A DNA stretch of 64,000 nt, taken from the NCBI RefSeq assembly GCF_003752585.1, contig NZ_RKHR01000003.1, positions 992,001 through 1,056,000 on the forward strand. Reading direction: 5' to 3'. Each line of letters opens with the position of its first letter. Position 1 is the first letter of the stretch. Both the position numbers and the translations under genes were made by a program. The notes under the pieces are model-generated. The model made no database searches and had not been told where the DNA came from. It worked only from the letters and a program-made list of their open reading frames with translations. Below, piece by piece: positions 37,216-45,758 of the stretch. The stretch is from Sinobacterium caligoides (GTDB taxonomy: Bacteria; Pseudomonadota; Gammaproteobacteria; Pseudomonadales; Sinobacteriaceae).

Positions 37216-37542
37216 TCATTGGCGCCTAAACCTTTGGTACAAATAAAGCGCACCAGAAATCGTCCCAAGTGGAAAGCTAAGCAGGGAAAGTACCGCTAGT
37301 GGCAACGCAAACTTGTGCACCCCCTCCCTCTGCTTTAAAAGATAAGCACCAACAATGACTTTCAATAGAGCAAACAAAGTGGTCAGGCCGATCAAGAATA
37401 ATATCAGTACCTCCTCGGCCTCTAGATCAAAAGTTAAACCCACGAAAAAAACGACCATGCCAATAAACAACAGAATCGAGAGAGCCGTCAGCACACCGTC
37501 AATAATGAAAAGTACCGCTGGCACCTTGTACTTATTCTCCAT
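37216..37542 (-). CDS. Small membrane protein, 108 aa
   Basis: Three hydrophobic helices (LFIIDGVLTALSILLFIGMV, an LILFLIGLTTLFALLKVIVGAYLL segment cited by LILFLIGLTTLF, and FALPLAVLSLLSFPLGTISG) and a basic C-terminus. TTG codons upstream are open, but the ATG at 37542 has GGAGG 5 nt before it and is preferred. Function unknown. Confidence 0.6.
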   Translation of the reverse strand: MENKYKVPAVLFIIDGVLTALSILLFIGMVVFFVGLTFDLEAEEVLILFLIGLTTLFALLKVIVGAYLLKQREGVHKFALPLAVLSLLSFPLGTISGALYLYQRFRRQ

Positions 37543-37778
37543 CTCCCCCTCCAACAATAATCATACTAAGGCCTTCGCCAATGAAGTTAAATCATAGCTA
37601 ACCTAAAGACTTAGGCGGCAATGCAGATCAAATTATGAGCAACTGAGATGGCCGCCACCCGCCATCAGCGCCCCCTTTTGGCTTCTTTTAATGCATTCCT
37701 AATACTTTTAGCTGACGTTTATAGGAGAAGGTCTTTGCTATGCTGTTGATCTCGTAGAGTCTTAACAGGTAATACCCT

Positions 37779-38204
37779 ATGGCCAATTATCAGTGGTTCG
37801 GCAAGGTCCACACGTTTGTCTATCGCGCCAGCGGCGGCCTTATCGGCCACCATTTAGGCGAACACCCGACAGCACTATTGTATACCGTGGGTGCCAAAAG
37901 CGGCCGGTCTCGTATTACGCCCGTTCGCTACTACGCGCTCGATGACCACGGCATTGTTATCATTGCATCCAATAATGGCCAGACCAAGCCACCCGCCTGG
38001 TGGTTTAATATCAAGGCGCAGCCTAGTTTTGATATCCGTGTTGGCCGCCAGCGACAGAAGGTGCGAGCAGAGCTTATCAGTGGTGATCGTCGCGAAGTCT
38101 TATGGTCACAAATCACCGCCATTAACCCCCGAACGAAAAGCTACATGAAGACGGCTGGTCGCGAGATACCGGTTATCCTATTGAGAAGAATGGCCGACAA
38201 ATAG
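37779..38204 (+). CDS. Second Ddn-like deazaflavin-dependent oxidoreductase family protein
   Basis: 141 residues, homologous in pattern to the protein at 8175: TVGAKSGRSRITPVRYYAL, NNGQTKPPAWWFNIKAQPSF and the C-terminal IPVILLRRM. The shorter N-terminus lacks the first helix of the other copy. It is a split-barrel fold expected to bind F420, FMN or another cofactor; no activity can be assigned. Stand-alone, just upstream of the RND genes. Confidence 0.75.
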   Translation: MANYQWFGKVHTFVYRASGGLIGHHLGEHPTALLYTVGAKSGRSRITPVRYYALDDHGIVIIASNNGQTKPPAWWFNIKAQPSFDIRVGRQRQKVRAELISGDRREVLWSQITAINPRTKSYMKTAGREIPVILLRRMADK

Positions 38205-38351
38205 TAGACAATGGCGCCCGTCAGCCGATGATTATGGCCAGTTTCATAAATTGGTCCTTAAGTTGATATCATTTGTCCTTTATAGAATAAGGTGCCTCTC
38301 ATCTGAAATGATACTTTAGCTATCCTTTTAGACGAGAGAGAAGTTCAGTTA

Positions 38352-39536
38352 ATGTATAAGAGAATGACTTTAGCGCTCATCCCGCTGATGCTGTTGGGGT
38401 GCGGCGGTGTGGACTCCGCCCCAAATAAACACCCACTAACGAATGTCGACACGCTGATCATCGAACCGTCGAGCCAAACCATCTCAGTAGAACTACCTGG
38501 ACGCACAAAGGCATTCAAAGAGGCGGAAGTCAGACCTCAAGTTGATGGTATCGTCATCAAAAGGTTGTTTAAAGAAGGGGCCTTTGTCGAAGAAGGGCAG
38601 TCGCTCTACCAAATTGACCCCGCTATCTATCAAGCCAATGTGTTAATGGCTAAGTCTAAGTTAGAGGCCGCTCAAGCGACCGTTTATGCCGCGAAGACAA
38701 AACTCAATCGCACCAAAAAGCTTGTCGCTCGCGGCGCCGTCAGCGAACAGACACTTGACGATAACCTGGCCAGTTACAAGGTCGCTTTTGCATCTCTGCA
38801 TGTCGCAGAAGCATCGCTGCATCAAGCGACAATAGACTTAGAATACACCAAAGTTAACGCGCCTATTTCCGGCATTATCAGCCAATCCTATATCTCCGAG
38901 GGGGCACTAGTGACCTCGGGGCAAAGCCAAATGTTAGCCAAGATTCAACAGTTAAACCCAATAAACGTCGACTTATCACGCTCGAGTAGTGAAGTGCTGC
39001 GCTTGAAACGTGCCTATCAACGTGGCGAACTGATTATGAATTCAACGCCAACAGTAATGCTATCGACAGATACTGGTGACAACGCGACGGAGTATCAAGC
39101 ACAAGTCAAATTTACCGAAGTCAATGTCGATGCGAACACAGATTCCGTTACGTTGAGAGCAGAATTCCCTAACGACGATCGTCAGCTTCTTCCCGGCATG
39201 TATGTGCACACCCGCTTAAATATTGGTCAAGATCCGCACGCTATCTTGATTCCGCAAAAATCGGTATCTAGAAATAGCAAGGGTGAAGCGACGGTGATGC
39301 TAGTGAAAAACAATGGTATAGCTGAACAGCGCGTTATTAAAACAGCTGAAGCTTTCGGTAAGCAGTGGCGTGTCGTTTCTGGCCTGCAAGCCAATGATGA
39401 GATTATCATTAGCAACCTACAGAGAGTTCGCACAGGCGACAAGGTCAACGTCGTCAAGCCAAGCTCGAAAGAGATTAAAGCCCCCATAAATCGCTCTGCT
39501 GCACACGTGATACAACAGTCAGCGGAGGATGCGTAA
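38352..39536 (+). CDS. RND efflux periplasmic adaptor (lipoprotein)
   Basis: Membrane-fusion protein of the AcrA/MexA family, 394 residues. It has a lipoprotein signal MYKRMTLALIPLMLLGC (Cys17), then the biotinyl-lipoyl half-motifs (RPQVDGIVIKRLFKEGAFVEEGQ), an alpha-hairpin (about 95-160), beta-barrel and membrane-proximal domains (LLPGMYVHTRL). The stop overlaps the pump ATG by one base (TAATG). It links the inner-membrane pump to an outer-membrane channel, which is not encoded nearby. Confidence 0.92.
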   Translation: MYKRMTLALIPLMLLGCGGVDSAPNKHPLTNVDTLIIEPSSQTISVELPGRTKAFKEAEVRPQVDGIVIKRLFKEGAFVEEGQSLYQIDPAIYQANVLMAKSKLEAAQATVYAAKTKLNRTKKLVARGAVSEQTLDDNLASYKVAFASLHVAEASLHQATIDLEYTKVNAPISGIISQSYISEGALVTSGQSQMLAKIQQLNPINVDLSRSSSEVLRLKRAYQRGELIMNSTPTVMLSTDTGDNATEYQAQVKFTEVNVDANTDSVTLRAEFPNDDRQLLPGMYVHTRLNIGQDPHAILIPQKSVSRNSKGEATVMLVKNNGIAEQRVIKTAEAFGKQWRVVSGLQANDEIIISNLQRVRTGDKVNVVKPSSKEIKAPINRSAAHVIQQSAEDA

Positions 39537-42500
39537 TGGCGAGGTACTTTATTGATAAACCAGTTTTTGCCTGGGTTATCGCTATTCTGATCATGCTTGC
39601 GGGTGCTCTGTCTATTGCTAAACTCCCCGTCTCTCAATACCCCAGCATAGCCCCACCCACGGTATTAATAACGACTCGTTATAATGGCGCCAGTGCGAAG
39701 ACGGTTGAGGACAGCGTTACCCAAGTAATCGAACAGTCTTTGACGGGAATTGACAATCTACGCTATATCTCATCAACCAGCGATAGCACTGGCAATGTTG
39801 CGGTCACCGTCACGTTTAATACCGATGCAGACCCTGAAATAGCACAAGTTCAAGTACAGAATAAGCTGCAGTCTGCTCTTCCCATGCTGCCAATGGAGGT
39901 GCAACAACAGGGGGTAACGGTCAGTAAGTCGAGTTCAAGTATTCTGCTGATTGTCGGTTTATATTCTAAGGATGGCAAGCTTGATAAAAATGATATTTCC
40001 GACTTTGTCATTTCAAAAATCAAAGACCCGCTGAGCCGAGTGGCAGGGGTTGGAGACCTTGAAGTGTTTGGTGCACAGTACGCCATGAGAATTTGGCTTG
40101 ACCCTCTCAAGCTGGAAAAATACAGCCTGACGAGCGCTGATGCTGCAGCAGCAATAAAGCAGCAAAATGCCCAGGTGTCGGCTGGCCAATTTGGCTCCGG
40201 GCCCATGCAACAAGAAACGCAATTAAACGCGACAATATCAGCCCAAAGTCGCCTTAAGACAGCGAAAGAGTTTGAGAATATCATCGTCAAATCGGGCAGC
40301 AACGGCGCTGAAGTTTTGCTGAAGGACGTCGCCCGTGTTGAGCTGGGTGCCGATGACTATATCATGACCAACTTTTACAACGGCTACCCCGTGGCCGCCT
40401 TGGGCGTTAAGTTAGCTACCGGTGCAAATGCATTAAAGACGGCAGAGGCGGTGAAAAACAAGGTTGAAGAGCTTCGGCCATTTTTCCCCGATGGCGTCGA
40501 TGTTGTTTACCCCTATGATACCTCGCCTTTTGTGGGCAAATCCATCGAGGGGGTTGTCCACACCTTATTCGAAGCCGTTATACTCGTTTTTCTCATCATG
40601 TATCTGTTTTTGCAAAATTTTAGAGCGACGCTGATCCCAACGATTGCCGTTCCCGTTGTGTTATTGGGTACTTTTGCTGTTCTCTACGCCGTTGGCTTAT
40701 CGATTAATACGCTGACCATGTTTGCGATGGTGCTCGCCATCGGGCTGTTAGTGGATGACGCCATTGTTGTCGTCGAGAATGTTGAACGAATAATGCACAC
40801 TGAAGGGCTCAGTCCCAGGGAAGCCACCTACAAATCAATGGAGCAAATTTCGAGTGCTTTAGTCGGTATTGCGCTCACCTTATCTGCCGTTTTCGTTCCT
40901 ATGGCATTCATGTCAGGGTCTACTGGCGTTATTTACAGGCAGTTCTCTATTACGATCATTACCGCAATGGGGCTCTCTGTTGTGGTGGCACTGGTGCTAA
41001 CACCTGCATTATGCGCGAGCATGCTAAAACCAGTGGACAAGGCTGCCAAACCTAATCGTATGTTCTCTGGCTTTAATCGTATTTTTGATCGTTTTACGCA
41101 AAAATACCAAGGCAGTGTTGCCTTCATGTTGAAGCGCCCACTGCGTGTGATGCTCATCTTTGCGGCAATATCAGCAGTGTCTGCGTGGTATTTCACCGCT
41201 TTACCAACGGCATTTTTACCCGATGAGGACCAAGGTATTTTCTTCTCGCAAGTCGTTTTGCCTAGCAACTCTACTCAGGGGCAAACAGAAAAGGCGATGG
41301 AAAAAGTATCAAACTACTTTCTCGAGCAAGAGTCCGACGTTGTTGAAAATGTCTTTGTTGCTTCAGGCTTTAGCTTTGCGGGCACTGGTAATAACATGGG
41401 CATTGCTTTTATCGGCCTAAAAGATTGGCAATATAGACAGGACGCTGGTACTGATGTGAAGGCCGTGTCAGATAGAGCCATGGCGTACTTTTCAGGCATG
41501 AGAGAGGCGATAGCCGTTGCTATTGTTCCGCCAGCAGCGATTGAGTTGGGTACCGCCAATGGCTTTAGTTTTTACCTACAAGATCGTGGTTCGCATGGGC
41601 ACGAGGCACTTACTGCAGCGCGCGATCAGTTAATACGCCTTGCACAATCAAACCCCAACTTAGTTGGAGTTAGGGCCAATGGACAAGAAGACGCGCCGGT
41701 TTATCAGCTAGATATAGATCATCGCAAAGTACTCTCCTATGGCCTATCAATGGACGATGTAAACTCCGTGATAAGCGCTGCTTTTGGCGGCCGCTACGTC
41801 AATGACTTTCTCGATCAGGGCAGAGTGAAGAAAGTCTATATTCAAGGCGATGACAGCTATCGCTTATCACCGGATAATATCGGCATGTGGTATGCCAGGA
41901 ATGCTTCTGGGGAGATGATACCTTTGAGCTCCTTTGTCTCTGGCCACTGGGCAAAAGAATCACCTCGACTGGAACGCTTTAATGGCATCTCCTCTGTTAA
42001 TATCCAAGGCGCGGTTGCCCAGGGTTACAGCACCGGCGAGGCCATGCGAGATATTGAACAGCTCGCAGAGCAACTACCGCAAGGCTTCGGCATTGCCTGG
42101 AATGGCTTGTCCTATGAGGAGAGGCAATCTGGCAGCCAAGCGCCGTCTCTGTACGCCTTGTCGGTGTTAATGGTTTTTCTCGTTCTCGCTGCGCTATACG
42201 AGAGCTGGACAGTACCGTTAGCCGTCATACTCGTTGTTCCCTTAGGTGTACTGGGAACCTTACTGGCGATAGGAAGCAGAGGCATGTCGAACGATGTCTT
42301 TTTCCAAGTCGGCTTACTGACCACCGTCGGCTTGGCGACTAAGAACGCAATCCTAATTATAGAGTTCGCGAAGGAACGTTACAGTAAAGGTGAGTCCGCT
42401 ATTAATGCAACACTCGAGGCCGTTCGCTCACGAATACGCCCGATTATTATGACCTCGTTGGCGTTTGGACTTGGCGTTTTACCTCTGGCGATAAGTCATG

Positions 42501-42676
42501 GGGTAGGCTCTGGCGCCAAGAGTGCACTCGGTACTTCCGTGCTCGGTGGCATGATCAGCTCGACCTTCTTAGGTATCTTCTTTATACCGGTGTTCTTTAT
42601 CGTTGTTGAGCGCTGCTTTAAACGCCGCCCCCGCAATATAAAGCATCAGCAAAAGAGTATTCCGCAACACACATAG
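39536..42676 (+). CDS. RND multidrug efflux pump (HAE1, AcrB/MexB-like)
   Basis: Inner-membrane proton/drug antiporter of 1046 residues. Features are the N-terminal FIDKPVFAWVIAI, porter-domain blocks, the proton-relay pair in GLLVDDAIVVVENVER (TM4), the conserved GxxP-type loops, and FFIPVFFIVV near the end. Full length and intact. Coupled to the adaptor by a one-base overlap. No TolC/OprM-type gene follows, so it likely uses a channel encoded elsewhere. The operon ends at a hairpin 14 bp downstream. No local regulator gene is adjacent. Confidence 0.95.
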   Translation: MARYFIDKPVFAWVIAILIMLAGALSIAKLPVSQYPSIAPPTVLITTRYNGASAKTVEDSVTQVIEQSLTGIDNLRYISSTSDSTGNVAVTVTFNTDADPEIAQVQVQNKLQSALPMLPMEVQQQGVTVSKSSSSILLIVGLYSKDGKLDKNDISDFVISKIKDPLSRVAGVGDLEVFGAQYAMRIWLDPLKLEKYSLTSADAAAAIKQQNAQVSAGQFGSGPMQQETQLNATISAQSRLKTAKEFENIIVKSGSNGAEVLLKDVARVELGADDYIMTNFYNGYPVAALGVKLATGANALKTAEAVKNKVEELRPFFPDGVDVVYPYDTSPFVGKSIEGVVHTLFEAVILVFLIMYLFLQNFRATLIPTIAVPVVLLGTFAVLYAVGLSINTLTMFAMVLAIGLLVDDAIVVVENVERIMHTEGLSPREATYKSMEQISSALVGIALTLSAVFVPMAFMSGSTGVIYRQFSITIITAMGLSVVVALVLTPALCASMLKPVDKAAKPNRMFSGFNRIFDRFTQKYQGSVAFMLKRPLRVMLIFAAISAVSAWYFTALPTAFLPDEDQGIFFSQVVLPSNSTQGQTEKAMEKVSNYFLEQESDVVENVFVASGFSFAGTGNNMGIAFIGLKDWQYRQDAGTDVKAVSDRAMAYFSGMREAIAVAIVPPAAIELGTANGFSFYLQDRGSHGHEALTAARDQLIRLAQSNPNLVGVRANGQEDAPVYQLDIDHRKVLSYGLSMDDVNSVISAAFGGRYVNDFLDQGRVKKVYIQGDDSYRLSPDNIGMWYARNASGEMIPLSSFVSGHWAKESPRLERFNGISSVNIQGAVAQGYSTGEAMRDIEQLAEQLPQGFGIAWNGLSYEERQSGSQAPSLYALSVLMVFLVLAALYESWTVPLAVILVVPLGVLGTLLAIGSRGMSNDVFFQVGLLTTVGLATKNAILIIEFAKERYSKGESAINATLEAVRSRIRPIIMTSLAFGLGVLPLAISHGVGSGAKSALGTSVLGGMISSTFLGIFFIPVFFIVVERCFKRRPRNIKHQQKSIPQHT

Positions 42677-42689
42677 TAATAGCTAAGAA

Positions 42690-42715
42690 AAAGCCCCGGT
42701 GTTAACGCCGGGGCT
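42690..42715 (+). terminator. Terminator hairpin after the RND operon
   Basis: AAGCCCCGG (42690-42698) and CCGGGGCTT (42707-42715) form a perfect 9-bp GC-rich stem with an 8-nt loop. The downstream T-run is poor, so efficiency is uncertain. Confidence 0.7.
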
Positions 42716-42822
42716 TGCGTTTAGCCTTTACGGTTGGATCAACTTCATCTCAAAGCCTGCCGTATCGTTTCGTCCCATTAAATCAGTTGTTTGGATTGGG
42801 GGTTGCCGGGGCGATCAGGTTG

Positions 42823-42953
42823 GCGTCAGTATCGAGGGGGATAACTTAGAGGAAGGTGCTTTTTCACTGCCTAGAAAGACAAAACCCCAACCGAATGGCT
42901 GGGGTTTTGGAGGGGGCTTTTAATAATACATAATGGTGGGTGTCTTGAGTTTC
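42823..42953. repeat. ~130-bp direct repeat, copy 1
   Basis: This segment recurs at 45553-45684. The first half is similar (GAGGAAGGTG/AAGGAAGGTG), and the second half is identical apart from one G insertion from TAGAAAGAC onward. It includes a strong hairpin AAAACCCCA...TGGGGTTTT (42881-42908) and ends in a GTGGGTGTCTTGAG element. The hairpin may terminate transcription on either strand. Confidence 0.85.
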
Positions 42954-42965
42954 GTTACTTTTATA

Positions 42966-42990
42966 AATAATTGTGGGTGCCTAGGATTTT
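42966..42990 (+). repeat. GTGGGTGYCTAG element (REP-like)
   Basis: AATAATTGTGGGTGCCTAG followed by a T-rich tail; one of five direct copies in 42.9-46.1 kb, with an inverted copy at 43974. The element overlaps the stop codon of the minus-strand 227-residue gene: the CTA of CCTAG is that gene's TAG. Confidence 0.75.
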
Positions 42991-43664
42991 CTAGTTCCAT
43001 TAAAAATTTCAGAATCCCATTCCTGCAAAACATCTGTTAACCCTTGTAGATTCCACTGCCTATTAAGATCGTCTTCAGGTCGCTGTATGAAATCAAAATA
43101 GCAATCTTTTAACGCAGGCAAATACTCTTTCCATCCCCTTGAATAAATCTTACTTTTAATAGCTCCAAGATCGATAACCAACTCTTTGGATAATGCAATG
43201 ATTTTTATTAATGGAGACATTATTCTATTTCTAGCCTCTTCACTCAACTTACCCTCATAACAGTTAGACATAATGTAATCCCTCTCAGTATATCTAACAT
43301 GGTATTGAAAAAGAGAATCAGCAAATCTTTCATAAGTCGTATCATAATCAGCATGTAATCTATGAGGATCTAAATTACCCAAACAATCAATACGACTGTC
43401 AATACAATACTCTAAATAGTCAATTGCTTTTTCTGAGCCCCATGCGGCTAATAGTTTTGCTGATTCAATAGGAACTAGAGAGCTTCTTAAATCTGTAATT
43501 GGCGTCAGTAATGCTTCTAACCTAGAAATACTATCTTTAGGGATTTCATCTTCATCACAATAGAAGACGTCTTCCATATCCTCAATCAATTCGCCATTTT
43601 TATCATAATGTGTATAAAGCAAATCATAAATCTCTTGCCCCATTAACTCTTGTAATGTTGGCAT
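42981..43664 (-). CDS. Putative immunity protein of a displaced toxin module, 227 aa
   Basis: Not recognised by family. Soluble acidic protein, mostly helical, without a signal peptide (MPTLQELMGQEIYDLLYTHY at the start). Its ATG overlaps the stop of the upstream toxin-like fragment by one base (TAATG), the tight coupling usual for toxin-immunity pairs. Its TAG stop lies inside a GTGGGTGCCTAG repeat, so the native C-terminus may have been altered by repeat insertion. The immunity role is inferred only from position. Confidence 0.5.
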   Translation of the reverse strand: MPTLQELMGQEIYDLLYTHYDKNGELIEDMEDVFYCDEDEIPKDSISRLEALLTPITDLRSSLVPIESAKLLAAWGSEKAIDYLEYCIDSRIDCLGNLDPHRLHADYDTTYERFADSLFQYHVRYTERDYIMSNCYEGKLSEEARNRIMSPLIKIIALSKELVIDLGAIKSKIYSRGWKEYLPALKDCYFDFIQRPEDDLNRQWNLQGLTDVLQEWDSEIFNGTRKS

Positions 43665-44188
43665 TACTGGCCTCCCTTAATATAGTTGCTCGGCACACAC
43701 CCTTTAATTAAGCATTCATTATCTCTTATAGCATGATCAAGGTCACGCTTAGCATCTTGCAACTTATCCGAGTTTCTCTGTGACGGGGTTGCATCATAAC
43801 GTGCCTGAGCCTTATCAATATTTTTTTGCAGCTCTGCTTGAACACGCTTAGGGGGAAGAATCTCAACGTCTTTTACTTTGCCCGTATCAATATCTTGCTG
43901 CAAACGCTTAGTGTCAATTTCTATAGTATTGCTACCGTAATCTTTTGGCCTAGTCTTAGAAACACAAAACATCAGGCACCCATAGTTATTTACACTCAAT
44001 CTATCACAAAAATAACCTGGCAAACACCTAGATAATTGACTAAAAAATACAGCATAACGATAAATGACGCGCAAACAATGCATCAAAGAAGAATCTAACG
44101 TAAGAATCATTTTTTCAGGCAAGCGCTCTCTCAATACAGCGTCACGATCTATATTCTCGAGCTGTTTTAGCCAAACCACTGCTGGCAA
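43664..44188 (-). pseudogene. Displaced toxin-like C-terminal fragment fused to RAYT-derived sequence
   Basis: The open frame of 174 codons is a composite. Residues 1-~72 come from sequence between the RAYT gene and an inverted GGCACCCATAGTTATTT repeat, and carry no recognisable domain. From about residue 73 (ATG at 43972) a charged domain begins (SKTRPKDYGSNTIEIDTKRL, then helical KAQARYDATPSQRNSDKL and RDNECLIKGCVPSNYIKG) that looks like a polymorphic-toxin C-terminus without its carrier. It is followed with a 1-bp overlap by a putative immunity gene. It is downstream of cdiA, as orphan cdiA-CT/cdiI modules are in CDI loci. The toxin family is not identified. Could still be translated from the internal ATG. 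Confidence 0.5.
43974..43991 (-). repeat. Inverted copy of the GTGGGTGYCT element
   Basis: On the minus strand this reads AAATAACTATGGGTGCCT, matching AAATAATTGTGGGTGYCT in 16 of 18 positions. With the direct copy at 45201 it brackets the RAYT gene as inverted ends of a ~1.25-kb unit. Confidence 0.7.
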
Positions 44189-45141
44189 AGACTAGCGCTA
44201 TGCCGTCGCTTACGCTCAAGGTGACCACAATAACTGCCCAGTTCTTGCACCGTACCGACAGGGCCAGTAAATAATTTACCGAAGTCACACGTCATCGTTA
44301 TCCAATGATCATTGGGAATATTCAGTCGGCTCAGAATATCAGCGGCACGGCCATCTATCGCACCGCGTTTATCGTCACGAATCACTCTGCCACTTTGATC
44401 AATCAGCTGTAAATAATCACGAAGATGGAAATGTAAACCATCGGGCTGATGTTCGTGTTCATTACCAACAAATGCTAACAACTCTGCTGGTTGGCGCTGA
44501 TCATGGACGGCTGCAATACGGCGCTGAATGCTGGTATAGCTCGACTCTTCTGGGGTTTCCGCCATCTTAGCGCGCACTGGGTTAAGGTCGACGTAAGCCA
44601 TACAGGTCAGTAGCGCAGCCTCATCTAGCAGCGCCTGCGACTTAAATCGCCCCTCCCAAAAACGACCACTACAGTGGTCTTCTTTATTGGCCATTCTGGC
44701 AATCGGCTCACTGAGCGAACGCATAAACCAACTGATATCACTCAGCCGCGAGCGGTATTCTGCAATCGTTTCATTCAGCGTATCTAGCTCATAAGACGGT
44801 ATCAATAAACCCTTGGCAAAACGCTGAGTAAGCAAAGTGCCGTTAAAGAGACGATGCCAGCGCTCAGCAACCTCTAGCGAAGTCCAGCTTTCCGCTAAAA
44901 CCTCATCAACACGCAACACCACATGCAGGTGGTTACTCATCACCGCATAGGCACAAAGATCGATCGCGTAAACCTCTGCCAGCAACAATAAACGGGACTC
45001 CACCCACTCACGACGATGCTCATAATCCTTGCCGTCATAGGGATCAACACCACAGAGAAAGGCACGGCGCACACAACGAGAAACACAGTGATAATACGGC
45101 GTATCACTGATACTGACTAAATTCTTACGGGCTGTCGGCAT
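44167..45141 (-). CDS. REP-associated tyrosine transposase (RAYT, TnpA-REP)
   Basis: Y1 HUH transposase of the IS200/IS605-related REP family, 324 residues. The N-terminus YYHCVSRCVRRAFLCG and the HUH motif in YAVMSNHLHVVLR are diagnostic, with WHRLFNGTLLTQRF and GRFWEGRFKSQALLDE (Y1 region) following; the C-terminal extension is typical of the longer RAYTs. These enzymes are single-copy, domesticated-looking and act on REP sequences. Here GTGGGTGYCT elements flank it in inverted orientation. Its Shine-Dalgarno is locked in a hairpin. The 3' end overlaps the toxin-like composite frame by 22 bp. Confidence 0.88.
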   Translation of the reverse strand: MPTARKNLVSISDTPYYHCVSRCVRRAFLCGVDPYDGKDYEHRREWVESRLLLLAEVYAIDLCAYAVMSNHLHVVLRVDEVLAESWTSLEVAERWHRLFNGTLLTQRFAKGLLIPSYELDTLNETIAEYRSRLSDISWFMRSLSEPIARMANKEDHCSGRFWEGRFKSQALLDEAALLTCMAYVDLNPVRAKMAETPEESSYTSIQRRIAAVHDQRQPAELLAFVGNEHEHQPDGLHFHLRDYLQLIDQSGRVIRDDKRGAIDGRAADILSRLNIPNDHWITMTCDFGKLFTGPVGTVQELGSYCGHLERKRRHSASLCQQWFG

Positions 45142-45190
45142 TTTTAGAGCCTCCTCTAAAGTTTGTCACTGTAAAGCTTAGAAGAGGCTC
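45142..45190 (-). promoter_or_regulatory. Hairpin sequestering the RAYT Shine-Dalgarno
   Basis: On the minus strand GAGCCTCTTCTAA (45190-45178) pairs with TTAGAGGAGGCTC (45159-45147), 12 of 13 positions, with an 18-nt loop. The AGGAGG (45155-45150) is the ribosome-binding site, 8 nt from the RAYT ATG, so it is buried in the stem. A comparable arrangement limits IS200 transposase translation. Confidence 0.75.
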
Positions 45191-45200
45191 GTAAGTTGGC

Positions 45201-45227
45201 AAATAATTGTGGGTGTCTAGGGTTTTT
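45201..45227 (+). repeat. GTGGGTGTCTAG element (REP-like)
   Basis: AAATAATTGTGGGTGTCTAG then GGTTTTT, upstream of the RAYT gene. The following stretch to about 45552 has no supportable gene; a 91-codon plus-strand frame there starts inside this repeat and has no motif. Confidence 0.75.
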
Positions 45228-45552
45228 CCGGATGGTTTTCTGGTAAGCCACTATTTCACCGCCTCACTGTGGGTTCAATCGCAAAACACGGCAGTAGTAA
45301 AATATAGGCCATCGATGGCAAAAAGCCCCCTAGGCAGCTTATACCTCTTGCTCATCGACTCCTACACGTCTTGCTTACAATCATTGAGACATGCCGCTTA
45401 TGCTAACTCTCCCGATCATAGCGAACCCACAGATCGCCATGGCAATACAAATCAAAAACAAGACGATGGCCAGCCCACTTGAGCGCTACTAGCCCTGACC
45501 GCTCTCTTTACTGTAGTCGCCAGCGTACAGGCTACTAATGATGTTGAAGCGG

Positions 45553-45684
45553 CTTCGGTATCGTGAGGGGTAACCTAAAGGAAGGTGATTTTTGTGCTAC
45601 TTAGAAAGACAAAACCCCAACCGAATGGCTGGGGTTTTGGGAGGGGGCTTTTAATAATACATAATGGTGGGTGTCTTGAGTTTC
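45553..45684. repeat. ~130-bp direct repeat, copy 2
   Basis: Second copy of the segment at 42823-42953, about 2.73 kb away. The hairpin AAAACCCCA...TGGGGTTTT is at 45611-45638, and it ends with the same GTGGGTGTCTTGAGTTTC. The two copies bracket the displaced toxin module and the RAYT. Confidence 0.85.
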
Positions 45685-45708
45685 TGTTGAGTTTCTGGTG
45701 ATGTAAAT

Positions 45709-45736
45709 AACTAGCCCCGCAAGTGCGGGGCTAGTT
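45709..45736 (-). terminator. Terminator hairpin downstream of the 102-aa gene
   Basis: AACTAGCCCCGC and GCGGGGCTAGTT form a perfect 12-bp stem around AAGT. Read on the minus strand it is followed by ATTTAC, only a modest T-run. It lies 22 bp after the stop of the 102-residue gene and probably ends the cdi transcript. Confidence 0.75.
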
Positions 45737-45758
45737 AAAACGTTCGGTATTTTAGATA

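Noticed and set aside
38352-42676. Complete tripartite efflux operon
   Set aside because: No TolC/OprM-type outer-membrane channel gene follows; the next feature is a terminator hairpin and repeats.
45207-45482. 91-codon plus-strand frame downstream of a repeat element
   Set aside because: It starts inside a REP-like repeat and shows no domain; most likely chance translation of intergenic sequence.
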